This document shows positions 1 through 5,780 of a stretch of DNA of 10,767 nt, one piece after another. Both the position numbers and the translations under genes were made by a program. Source of the stretch: Candidatus Colwellbacteria bacterium RIFCSPHIGHO2_02_FULL_45_17 (GTDB lineage Bacteria > Patescibacteriota > Minisyncoccia > UBA6257 > Colwellbacteraceae); the NCBI GenBank assembly GCA_001817685.1, contig MHIV01000004.1:549-11315 (forward strand), written 5' to 3'. Position 1 is the stretch's first letter. Each line of letters begins with the position of its first letter. Under the pieces are notes generated by a model that did no database searches, was not told the origin of the DNA, and was given only the letters and a program-made list of their open reading frames with translations.

Positions 1-122
1 TAATCGCAGGCGAGGAGGAAGAAGTTCTAAAAGTTGCAGTGCGTCACGCGATTGAAGAACACGGACATGAGAACACTCCAGATCTTCCCGAAAAGGTTAG
101 GGGAACACTGGCAGACGAATAA
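1..122 (+). CDS. DUF1059-like small protein, 3' end only
   Basis: The frame starting at base 3 is open from the window edge to TAA (120-122) and gives the last 39 residues of a protein. The piece reads as an acidic helix (GEEEEVLKVAVRHAIEEHG), a short turn, then PDLPEKVRGTLADE. This resembles the C-terminal half of DUF1059 proteins, which are about 55-65 residues long and typically show 'GETEEEVL..A..HA...HG' followed by 'P.L..KVRA.I'. Their function is not established. The N-terminal half, where the family usually carries a Cys-containing segment, lies outside the window, so the assignment rests on the C-terminal pattern only. A strong terminator starts 24 bases after the stop, so this is the last gene of its transcript. 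Confidence 0.6.
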   Translation, partial: IAGEEEEVLKVAVRHAIEEHGHENTPDLPEKVRGTLADE

Positions 123-145
123 ATAAAGAAAGAACGAGCATAAAG

Positions 146-175
146 AGAAGAAGCCCTTTCGGGCTTCTTCTTTTT
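146..175 (+). terminator. Rho-independent terminator after the DUF1059-like gene
   Basis: A perfect 11-bp stem (AGAAGAAGCCC at 146-156, GGGCTTCTTCT at 161-171) closes a TTTC loop and is followed by TTTT. A run of A before the left arm can pair with the T tail, lengthening the stem. On the minus strand the loop is GAAA and the tail is a weaker CTTT, so it may also stop transcription coming from the basic micro-ORF at 205-237. Confidence 0.85.
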
Positions 176-204
176 ACCTTCGGAGGTAAGTAAGAAAAAA
201 ACTT

Positions 205-237
205 CTACTTCTTCCTCTTCTTTGCCTTCTTGGCCAT
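205..237 (-). CDS. Lys/Arg-rich micro-ORF (10 aa)
   Basis: ATG (235-237 on the minus strand) opens a 10-residue frame, MAKKAKKRKK, ended by TAG (205-207). Eight of ten residues are basic or Met and the rest are Ala. It would normally be dismissed as too short. It is listed because the next minus-strand ORF upstream (443-550) starts with the same MAKK and has the same composition, and because both leaders hold a hairpin with the 9-mer GGTAGTCGC. There is no Shine-Dalgarno sequence. A TATAAT-like hexamer lies on the minus strand at 298-303 without a convincing -35. It could be a real micropeptide, a decayed or truncated copy of the larger basic ORF, or chance in a purine-rich stretch. Function unknown. 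Confidence 0.3.
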   Translation of the reverse strand: MAKKAKKRKK

Positions 238-255
238 TTTTAAGTGTATTTATAC

Positions 256-289
256 TTGCAGTAAGTAGCGACTACCTATCGTCCTGCAA
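256..289 (-). promoter_or_regulatory. Nested hairpin in the leader of the 10-aa basic ORF
   Basis: Inverted repeat TTGCAG (256-261) / CTGCAA (284-289) encloses a second small hairpin, GTAG (265-268), CGA, CTAC (272-275). On the minus strand it ends 18 nt before the ATG at 237. The tip contains GGTAGTCGC (268-276), which also occurs in the leader hairpin of the neighbouring basic ORF. A structured 5' leader is the simplest reading, but no known riboswitch or leader family is recognised. Confidence 0.35.
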
Positions 290-401
290 CTCTTATAATT
301 ATACAACGTAATACACCATAAAAAGTATCTGTTAATAACTTTTTCTCTAATTTTTCATCTGATTTACCATTCTGGGCTCTAAAGAAAAATCACCCCAATT
401 A

Positions 402-427
402 CAAAACGAGCCCTACGGCTCGTTTTG
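402..427 (-). terminator. Terminator of the 35-aa basic ORF
   Basis: A perfect 11-bp stem (402-412 with 417-427) closes a 4-nt loop. On the minus strand it reads CAAAACGAGCC GTAG GGCTCGTTTTG, so the T run is the distal part of the right arm. It begins 16 nt after the TAA of the small basic ORF. Its presence supports that ORF being a real transcribed unit. The stem is symmetrical and may also work on the plus strand. Confidence 0.65.
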
Positions 428-442
428 CTTAACTTTCGTTAA

Positions 443-550
443 TTACTTCTTTCGTCGCTTCGCGGCTTTTCGCCTAGCTGGCTTCCTCTTCGCTGCCTTC
501 CTCTTGCGAGGTGCTGCCTTTTTACGAGTAGCCCTCTTTTTCTTCGCCAT
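443..550 (-). CDS. Very basic 35-aa protein (histone H1-like tail composition)
   Basis: ATG (548-550) to TAA (443-445) on the minus strand gives 35 residues: 13 Lys, 9 Arg, 9 Ala, 2 Pro, 1 Thr and the initiator Met. It begins MAKKKRATRKKAAPRKRK and continues with a loose 9-10 residue period (RKAAKRKPA / RRKAAKRRK). There is no hydrophobic core, so it should be disordered. The composition is that of bacterial histone H1-like or AlgP-type C-terminal tails, which bind nucleic acid by charge, and small proteins of this kind recur in Patescibacteria genomes. DNA compaction or RNA/ribosome binding is inferred only. Support for a real gene: a clean terminator 16 nt downstream, a leader hairpin upstream, and codon use mixing AAG/AAA and CGN/AGG rather than a simple repeat. 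No Shine-Dalgarno is visible. A TAAAAT hexamer (622-627, minus) is a weak -10 candidate. Confidence 0.65.
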   Translation of the reverse strand: MAKKKRATRKKAAPRKRKAAKRKPARRKAAKRRKK

Positions 551-587
551 TTGTTTTTTTGAAATTGGCTTACGCGGGAACAATCGA

Positions 588-604
588 GCCGGCGACTACC
601 CGGC
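588..604 (-). promoter_or_regulatory. Leader hairpin of the 35-aa basic ORF
   Basis: GCCGG (588-592) pairs with CCGGC (600-604) around a 7-nt loop that reads GTAGTCG on the minus strand. It sits 37 nt upstream of the ATG at 550 and is the most GC-rich spot in an AT-rich intergenic region. The loop and its flanks (GGTAGTCGC, 592-600) match the tip of the hairpin in front of the 10-aa basic ORF. Role unknown. Confidence 0.35.
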
Positions 605-702
605 CAATAGTTCTACTATTAATTTTAGAACATTTTGTTAGTAAAAAGATACATTTTTTGTGTGCATAACTTTAAAGTTGTAAATATCAAGGAAATTTTT
701 TG

Positions 703-711
703 TGATACAAT
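703..711 (+). promoter_or_regulatory. Extended -10 promoter of mscL
   Basis: TG (703-704), one base, then TACAAT (706-711) is an extended -10 element matching TATAAT at five of six positions. No good -35 is seen at 16-18 bp, as expected for extended -10 promoters. Transcription would start near 718, leaving a leader of about 19 nt before the GTG. Confidence 0.4.
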
Positions 712-736
712 AATTCTATTAAGATAAATTAGTACC

Positions 737-1057
737 GTGGTTAAGAAAATAGTTCGAAAACAAGTACACGGTTTCATGGATTTTATCCGCGAGCAGGGAG
801 TTGTGGGACTTGCAATCGGATTTATTCTCGGCGGAGCGGTTAGCAGTGTCGTAAAATCTTTTGTTGAAGACATTATCGAGCCGCTAATAGGCATGCTTAT
901 TGGATCTGGAGATGGGCTTAAGGCCCTCGCGTTCGGTCCGATTACATACGGTCAATTTTTGACTGCAGTTATAGATTTTCTCATAATCGCGGCGGTTGTT
1001 TACTTCGGATTTAAGAAATTAGGTGCCTCGAAGCTGGATAAAGCGGCCAATACATAA
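737..1057 (+). CDS. mscL: Large-conductance mechanosensitive channel MscL
   Basis: Stretch-activated inner-membrane pore that opens under hypo-osmotic shock and releases solutes. The 106-residue product has the MscL plan: an amphipathic N-terminal helix (HGFMDFIREQ, about 11-20), TM1 with the pore-lining VVGLAIGFILGGAVSSVV (22-39), the conserved VEDIIEPLIGMLIG (43-56), a short periplasmic loop, and TM2 (FLTAVIDFLIIAAVVYFGF, 74-92). It is shorter than the 136-residue E. coli protein, mainly in the loop and in the C-terminal cytoplasmic helix, which is reduced to about 12 residues. At positions equivalent to E. coli D18 and V23 it has G24 and F29, while L25 matches the L19 constriction. Start is GTG without a Shine-Dalgarno, chosen because the helix requires it. 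The next gene follows after 2 nt, so the two are probably co-transcribed. Confidence 0.9.
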   Translation: MVKKIVRKQVHGFMDFIREQGVVGLAIGFILGGAVSSVVKSFVEDIIEPLIGMLIGSGDGLKALAFGPITYGQFLTAVIDFLIIAAVVYFGFKKLGASKLDKAANT

Positions 1058-1059
1058 CG

Positions 1060-1635
1060 ATGACGTTTAAAGTAAAGTATCCGAACCTAACATTTTTAGG
1101 GATCTCAATTTTAACCACCGTAATCCTTTCGTATTTCGGTATTTTCGATAAGACTTTCGGGGGTTTAGGAAAACTTGGTTTTCTCGGTGCGTTAGTCGCT
1201 GGAGCATTATTTCCGATTACATTCACATCACCCATTGCGGTGGCCTCACTTTATTATCTCGGGAGTCACCTCGGGCTTCCTTTAACTGTCGCCTTCGGTG
1301 CGATAGGAGCTCTTCTTGGCGATTTAATGATTTATAGATTTCTCAAAGATCACACCATCGCAGAGATAGCAGCGATTCACGAAAAATACAGAGCGAATCA
1401 TCCGACTCATGATAAACTTGGTCATCGCAAGGCACTCCTTAGTTTATTTCACTCAAAGCCCTTCCACTCACTCGGGCTTTTCCTAGGCGGGCTTCTTATA
1501 ATGTTGCCAGTTCCGGATGAGCTTGGCATTGCTATCCTCGCATCTTATAGGCTAAACACGAGAAAATTTATGGTTGTGTCGTTGGTCTTAAACGCGGTAA
1601 GCGTTTGGATAGTAGCATCCCTCGGCGCCCGATGA
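1060..1635 (+). CDS. Polytopic membrane protein, VTT/DedA-like
   Basis: A 191-residue integral membrane protein. Hydrophobic segments lie at about 10-27, 38-70, 74-92, 138-150 and 168-187. The stretch GAIGALLGDLMIYRFLKD (80-97) resembles the conserved 'GA..GD...Y..GR' of the VTT/DedA (SNARE-associated) superfamily, and LPVPDELG (149-156) is a loop between hydrophobic segments. The middle (98-135) is a His-rich, charged cytoplasmic-type loop. DedA proteins are linked to polyprenyl-phosphate lipid recycling and membrane homeostasis; whether this divergent protein does the same is not shown. Its ATG lies 2 nt after the mscL stop with no Shine-Dalgarno, suggesting translational coupling. It ends with the window's only TGA stop. 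The alternative is an uncharacterised CPR-specific membrane family. Confidence 0.6.
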   Translation: MTFKVKYPNLTFLGISILTTVILSYFGIFDKTFGGLGKLGFLGALVAGALFPITFTSPIAVASLYYLGSHLGLPLTVAFGAIGALLGDLMIYRFLKDHTIAEIAAIHEKYRANHPTHDKLGHRKALLSLFHSKPFHSLGLFLGGLLIMLPVPDELGIAILASYRLNTRKFMVVSLVLNAVSVWIVASLGAR

Positions 1636-1650
1636 GCTAAAAGTCGCAAT

Positions 1651-1679
1651 CTGACTAAACTGGCCTTAGTTGTTATATA
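1651..1679 (+). promoter_or_regulatory. Candidate promoter of glyA
   Basis: CTGACT (1651-1656, four of six to TTGACA), a 17-bp spacer, then TATATA (1674-1679) preceded by TG plus one base (1671-1673), an extended -10. Transcription would start near 1686 and give a leader of roughly 36 nt. The gap between the membrane-protein gene and glyA (86 nt) is the longest in this plus-strand block, which fits a promoter here. Confidence 0.4.
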
Positions 1680-1721
1680 GGCAGTCCTTGGTTAAGATTA
1701 TGTGAATATGAAGCTTTGCCT

Positions 1722-2942
1722 ATGAAAGATAAAGAGATACAAAAACTCATAAATCTAGAAATTAAACGCCAGAAAGAGACGCTCGACCTAATCGCATCAG
1801 AGAATCTGGCATCGCGTGATGTGCTCGCGCCACTAGGAAGCCCACTCTCGAATAAATACTCGGAAGGATATCCAGGAAAACGCTACTATCCTGGCAACGA
1901 ATATCACGACAAAATAGAAATACTGGCTCAAAAGAGGGCGCTTAAATTATTCAAACTTGATCCCAAGAAGTGGAGCGTAAATGTTCAACCGTACTCCGGT
2001 TCTCCAGCAAACCTGGCTGTATACGTGGGACTAGCCGAGCCGGGGGACACGATAATGGGGATGAAGCTTGCGGCAGGCGGCCATCTTACGCATGGCCATA
2101 AGGTTTCTGCGAGCGGAATATTTTACAACAGCGTCCAGTACGGCGTTAACCCCAAGACTGGAAAAGTTGATTATGATGAAGTATTGCGCCTCGCGAAAAA
2201 AGCTAAGCCAAAAGTATTTGTTTCTGGGTTCACTGCTTATCCGAGGAGATTCAACTTCAAGAAATTCGGAGAAATAGCGAAGAAAGTCGGAGCGTATCAT
2301 TTATCCGACATTTCACACATCGCAGGGCTCGTAGCGGGTGGCGCTCACCCATCACCATTTCCATATGCAGATGTTGTTATGACAACAACTCACAAATCAC
2401 TTCGCGGACCGCGCGGAGCAGTTTTATTCTCAAGAAATGAGATCAAAGAGAAAATCGATAAAGCAGTTTTCCCAGGACTCCAGGGAGGTCCGCACAACAA
2501 CGTCACCGCCTCGAAAGCCGTTGCTTTTAAAGAAGCAATGAGGCCTGAGTTTAAAATTTACGCCAGGCAGATTGTTAAAAACGCAGAAGCACTAGCGGGT
2601 GAGTTGAAAAAACTCGGATTCAATCTAGTTACAGGAGGAACCGACACGCATTTAATACTTGTCGACATGAGGGCATTTAATATGGACGGGTTGACGGCGG
2701 AGCGACGTCTCGAAAAGTCTAATATCGTTGCCAATAGAAATTCTGTGCCAGGCGATCCGTCTCCATTTAAGCCATCGGGGGTGCGCCTCGGAACGCCATC
2801 TCTTACAACTCGCGGAATGAAGGAGAAAGAGATGCGCCTCATAGCCCACCTTATATACGATGCCGTACATAACAAGAAAGGAACAAAAGCTAAAGTAATC
2901 GCGCTTTGTAAAAAATTCCCTGCCAAGAGTTATTTGTCATAG
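1722..2942 (+). CDS. glyA: Serine hydroxymethyltransferase
   Basis: PLP enzyme converting serine plus tetrahydrofolate to glycine plus 5,10-methylene-THF, the main entry of one-carbon units; cytosolic. The 406-residue product is near the usual bacterial 410-420. Landmarks: LIASEN (24-29), KYSEGYPGKRYYPGNEY (46-62), the PLP-stacking and binding stretch SDISHIAGLVAGG (195-207, with Asp196 and His199), and TTTHKSLRGPRG (221-232) with Lys225 as the Schiff-base lysine. The C-terminal domain has VRLGTPSLTTRGM, the usual substrate-binding Arg region. I chose the ATG at 1722; a TTG two codons upstream (1716) is in frame but has no advantage. No Shine-Dalgarno is visible. folD, the next enzyme in the pathway, follows 27 nt downstream, so the two probably form a one-carbon operon. 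Confidence 0.95.
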   Translation: MKDKEIQKLINLEIKRQKETLDLIASENLASRDVLAPLGSPLSNKYSEGYPGKRYYPGNEYHDKIEILAQKRALKLFKLDPKKWSVNVQPYSGSPANLAVYVGLAEPGDTIMGMKLAAGGHLTHGHKVSASGIFYNSVQYGVNPKTGKVDYDEVLRLAKKAKPKVFVSGFTAYPRRFNFKKFGEIAKKVGAYHLSDISHIAGLVAGGAHPSPFPYADVVMTTTHKSLRGPRGAVLFSRNEIKEKIDKAVFPGLQGGPHNNVTASKAVAFKEAMRPEFKIYARQIVKNAEALAGELKKLGFNLVTGGTDTHLILVDMRAFNMDGLTAERRLEKSNIVANRNSVPGDPSPFKPSGVRLGTPSLTTRGMKEKEMRLIAHLIYDAVHNKKGTKAKVIALCKKFPAKSYLS

Positions 2943-2969
2943 CGACTCTTCTATAGCAAGATAGGGGAT

Positions 2970-3761
2970 ATGAAAATCGACGGCATAAAAATTGCTGATG
3001 AGATTGTAAAAAGACTCAAAGGCGAGAACGCCCCAAAGAAAATTTTGGCGGCTATTTTTGTAGGAGACGACACACTATCTGATAGCTTCCTAAAGCAGAA
3101 ACAGCAAACAGCAGAAAGGCTCGGCATCGACTTTCGTATATATAACCTACCCGATAATCTAAATGGCGACGACTTGAGGCACAAAGTTAGCGAAATTTCA
3201 GCACAGGAGGACATAGGAGGAGCTATAGTTCAGCTTCCGCTTCCAAGCGGTATCGATAAGCAATATGTATTGAACGCAGTTCCATCGGAAAAAGACGTAG
3301 ATGTATTGGGAGAACACAAGTTAGGCGGACTTTTGCAACCTGCTGTCGAAACTTTCAAAGAAATAATAGAAAGAGAGAAAGTTAATCTTGAGGAATCGGT
3401 GGTAGTTGTTCTCGGAAAAGGCGTTCTCGTCGGAAAACCGATAGGGAACTGGCTCGAGGGAAAGTGTAAGGAGCTATATATATTAGATTCCAAAAGTGAC
3501 CCAAGTAAAATTAAAGAGGCGGATATTATCGTGTCAGGAGTCGGCAGAGCCGGGCTTATAGACCCGAACAATCTAAAAGTCGGAGCGGGTGTAATAGACT
3601 TCGGTTACTCTAATAAAGGTAAACTCGTAGGAGATTTGAGCGTGGAAAACGAGTCAGCTCTTGATAGACTTAAATTTTATACACCTACGCCAGGCGGGAC
3701 AGGACCGATACTTGTCGCAAAATTGTTTGAGAATTTCTATAAGCTATGCGGACGGCAGTAG
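2970..3761 (+). CDS. folD: Methylene-THF dehydrogenase/cyclohydrolase FolD, short divergent form
   Basis: FolD oxidises 5,10-methylene-THF to methenyl-THF with NAD(P)+ and hydrolyses it to 10-formyl-THF, which feeds fMet-tRNA formylation and purines. At 263 residues it is shorter than E. coli FolD (288). Matches: VGDDTLSDSFLKQKQQTAERLGI (31-53), GAIVQLPLP (84-92, Gln88), EKDVD (107-111, Asp111), Rossmann stretch VVVVLGKGVLVGKPIGNWL, ADIIVSGVGRAGLI, and the C-terminal TPTPGGTGPILVAKLFENF. The catalytic Lys is Lys44. Departures from the E. coli pattern: the Tyr four residues before it is Phe40, DVDGF reads DVDVL, and the PCTPxG segment is LQPAVE. ATG at 2970 has a close AGGGG (2963-2967). Its last 16 nt overlap the LCP gene. 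Confidence 0.9.
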   Translation: MKIDGIKIADEIVKRLKGENAPKKILAAIFVGDDTLSDSFLKQKQQTAERLGIDFRIYNLPDNLNGDDLRHKVSEISAQEDIGGAIVQLPLPSGIDKQYVLNAVPSEKDVDVLGEHKLGGLLQPAVETFKEIIEREKVNLEESVVVVLGKGVLVGKPIGNWLEGKCKELYILDSKSDPSKIKEADIIVSGVGRAGLIDPNNLKVGAGVIDFGYSNKGKLVGDLSVENESALDRLKFYTPTPGGTGPILVAKLFENFYKLCGRQ

Positions 3762-4741
3762 CGATAATAATTCTTTTATTAATACTCGTTGGGATAGGTT
3801 ATTTAGCCGACTCCGGAGAACAGAGCACAACGTTTTTCAAAAACGGAGACGACGGTGAGTCGTCCGAAGAAGTATCTCTTCTAATTCTTGGCAGGGTTGC
3901 GGAAGGGCAAGGGGGGCAGTGGCATGCCGCCCCTAACCTTACAGATGCAATTATAATCGCACAGTATCTGCCCGAGAGAAACAGAATTAACCTTATTTCT
4001 CTTCCTCGCGACCTCTATGGGGAATTCGGAGGGAGCGAGTTTAAGATAAACGAGATATACAGCAGAAAAAAAATTGGGGAATTTATGGAAAAACTTCCTG
4101 AGATAACCGGAGTTGAAGTAGAAAACTATCTCGTAGTTGACGTAGACACCATAAAAGCTGCGGTAGATAGTCTCGGGGGTGTGGACGTAGCTCTTGAAGA
4201 AGCAGTCACGGACCCAGTCTCTGGGTTCAAGCTAGAACCGGGGCTACATCATCTAGACGGGGAAAGCGTTATTTGGATTATGAGAAATAGGTTTGCTCCT
4301 GGCGGGGATTTTTTCAGGGAGAAAAATCAGCACAACATCATAGCATCTATTTTTGATGCCTTTAATTCTCTATCTTCAGTGGAGAAAACAAGGTTTCTCC
4401 TAGGTATGGTGCCTTATGCGCAAGGAACAGAGACAAATTTCAGCGTTGGAGAGCTCGCTCCACGATTAGGTGATATAAACGAAATTTCGTTCAACAGCGT
4501 CACACTAGATTTCTCAACCGGCCTTTTGGTGAGTTCTTATGTAGTAATTGGGACGACAACAGTCGTAACCGAAGTGAAGAATTTAGCGACGAGTACCCAG
4601 CAAAGCTCTTCGACAGAAGATCCATCAGGACAAGCCGGGCAATCCACGGCCACGAGCCTGCGGGCGTATGTTCTAATTCCTAGAGAGGGAATAAACAACT
4701 ACAATGCGATACGCGAGTATATAGAGACGAAATTGCAATAA
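3746..4741 (+). CDS. LytR-CpsA-Psr (LCP) family membrane-anchored protein
   Basis: LCP proteins transfer undecaprenyl-linked glycopolymers onto peptidoglycan (or in some bacteria onto protein) outside the cytoplasmic membrane. The 331-residue product has a 3-residue cytoplasmic tip, one TM helix (about 4-21), a short linker, then the LCP core: LLILGR (45-50), NLTDAIIIAQYLPERNRINLISLPRDLYGE (64-93, with Asp67 and Arg88), EVENYLVVD (125-133), GGVDV (144-148), and GLHHLDGESVIWIMRNRF...DFFREKNQ (166-195, with Arg180, Arg182, Arg191). These Asp/Arg positions match the pyrophosphate/Mg-binding residues of the family. The usual R-S/T-D before Asp67 is LTD here, so one common Arg is absent. A Ser/Thr-rich linker (282-304) leads to a small C-terminal segment. 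The start lies inside folD with no Shine-Dalgarno, implying coupling. The stop directly abuts the recA stop. Confidence 0.85.
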   Translation: MRTAVAIIILLLILVGIGYLADSGEQSTTFFKNGDDGESSEEVSLLILGRVAEGQGGQWHAAPNLTDAIIIAQYLPERNRINLISLPRDLYGEFGGSEFKINEIYSRKKIGEFMEKLPEITGVEVENYLVVDVDTIKAAVDSLGGVDVALEEAVTDPVSGFKLEPGLHHLDGESVIWIMRNRFAPGGDFFREKNQHNIIASIFDAFNSLSSVEKTRFLLGMVPYAQGTETNFSVGELAPRLGDINEISFNSVTLDFSTGLLVSSYVVIGTTTVVTEVKNLATSTQQSSSTEDPSGQAGQSTATSLRAYVLIPREGINNYNAIREYIETKLQ

Positions 4742-4748
4742 TTATTGC
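4735..4748. repeat. 14-bp palindrome over the LCP/recA stop codons
   Basis: GCAATAATTATTGC is a perfect palindrome centred between 4741 and 4742. Each half supplies the last codon CAA (Gln) and the TAA stop of one gene, so the two convergent genes end in mirror-image sequence with no spacer. It is not a terminator: there is no loop and no independent T tail. Confidence 0.9.
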
Positions 4749-5779
4749 TTCGCCTTCTCTTTAATTACTTTCAGTACCTCCTTTTTAATAGCGGCGAGGA
4801 GCTTTTTGTCCTCAACAAGTTTGTTTCTAGCGTTCTCTAAACCGACTCCGAGTTTTTCTTCACCGAAGCTGTATGTAGTACCGCTTTTCTTTACCACCCC
4901 ATCCTTAATCGCAAGATTCAATATATCTCCCTCGTATGAGAACCCCTCGCCGTAAATGATGTCGAGTTCAACAACCTTAAACGGAGGCGCTACTTTATTC
5001 TTCGCAATCTTAATTTTAGTTCTGTGACCCACAACGTTTTCGCCTTTTTTAATTTGGGCAATACGCCTTATGTCGATTCTTACAGACGAGTAAAACTTAA
5101 GAGCACGTCCGCCTGGTGTTGTCTCGGGATTACCGAACATTATCCCAATCTTTTCTCGCAATTGGTTTATGAAAATTATCATCGTGCCACTTTTAGCGGC
5201 AAGCGCTGTTAGTTTTCTAAGCGCTTTGGACATTAGGCGCGCTTGTAGCCCGATTTGTTGATCTCCCATCTCGCCATCAATCTCAGCCTGCGGAGTAAGC
5301 GCTGCCACCGAATCGACAATAACTAAATCCATAGCACCCGAACGAATTAAACTTTCAAGAATGTTCAGCGCCTCTTCACCGCTCGACGGCTGTGATAAAA
5401 GAAGCTCTTTGGTGACAAGACCGATACGTTTTGCGTATTCGGGGTCAAGCGCGTGTTCTGCATCGATGAACGCGACTCGCCCTCCTGCTCTTTGAGTTTC
5501 TACGGCAACTGTTAAAGCTAACGTTGTCTTGCCAGACCCCTCCGGTCCGTATATTTCGATAATTCTGCCCTTTGGTAAGCCACCGCCAAGCGCGATATCC
5601 AGAGAAAGCGGTCCAGCCGATACTACCTCCACAGCTCCGACACTCGGGTCTCCCAATCTCATAATTGCCTCCTCACCATGCTTGGCTCGGAGCGCTTGAA
5701 GAACGGCGTCTAGATCGTCGGCTTTAGCTCCCTCTCCCCTTGCCGCTTCTTTGCTTGTTGTCGTTCTTTTTTTCTCCAT
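4742..5779 (-). CDS. recA: Recombinase RecA
   Basis: ATP-dependent strand-exchange protein of homologous recombination and the co-protease of the SOS response. The 345-residue product is close to the family length. Landmarks: Walker A GPEGSGKT (78-85), [13 protein letters not shown] (105-117, catalytic Glu109), Walker B VIVDSV (153-158), loop L1 [16 protein letters not shown] (166-181), and loop L2 with [10 protein letters not shown] and [15 protein letters not shown] (203-230), followed by [10 protein letters not shown]. The C-terminal end (KEKAKQ) is basic and lacks the acidic tail seen in E. coli RecA. The ATG (5777-5779) has the best Shine-Dalgarno in the window, GAGGAG, which overlaps the stop of the upstream HTH gene; the genes are 1 nt apart and surely co-transcribed. 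No LexA-type operator can be placed directly before recA, since it lies inside the operon. Confidence 0.97.
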   Translation of the reverse strand: MEKKRTTTSKEAARGEGAKADDLDAVLQALRAKHGEEAIMRLGDPSVGAVEVVSAGPLSLDIALGGGLPKGRIIEIYGPEGSGKTTLALTVAVETQRAGGRVAFIDAEHALDPEYAKRIGLVTKELLLSQPSSGEEALNILESLIRSGAMDLVIVDSVAALTPQAEIDGEMGDQQIGLQARLMSKALRKLTALAAKSGTMIIFINQLREKIGIMFGNPETTPGGRALKFYSSVRIDIRRIAQIKKGENVVGHRTKIKIAKNKVAPPFKVVELDIIYGEGFSYEGDILNLAIKDGVVKKSGTTYSFGEEKLGVGLENARNKLVEDKKLLAAIKKEVLKVIKEKAKQ

Positions 5780-5780
5780 A

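Noticed and set aside
285..315. Possible dif/XerCD-like site (TTATAATTATACAACGTAAT)
   Set aside because: Only the AT-rich core resembles dif; the XerC and XerD arms do not match and the spacing is wrong.
571..610. Possible tRNA fragment in the GC-rich patch
   Set aside because: No cloverleaf, no T-arm GTTCRANNC in place; it resolves to a single 5-bp hairpin.
625..894. Minus-strand 89-codon open frame over the mscL start
   Set aside because: Shadow of mscL with low-complexity Thr/Ser content and no domain pattern; mscL explains this DNA.
1656..1671. Small hairpin ACTAA/TTAGT before glyA as a terminator
   Set aside because: Only 5 bp, AT-rich and without a T tail; it overlaps the candidate glyA promoter spacer.
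1633..1680. Read-through of TGA as Gly (genetic code 25), extending the membrane protein by about 15 residues
   Set aside because: I see no in-frame TGA in any other long gene here, and the extension has no conserved character; the standard code explains everything.
2558..2926. Minus-strand 122-codon open frame opposite the 3' part of glyA
   Set aside because: Antisense shadow of a well-conserved SHMT; no recognisable motif, no start signals.
3661..3858. Plus-strand 65-codon frame spanning the folD/LCP junction
   Set aside because: Out of frame with both genes, basic and low-information; the 16-nt folD/LCP overlap accounts for the region.
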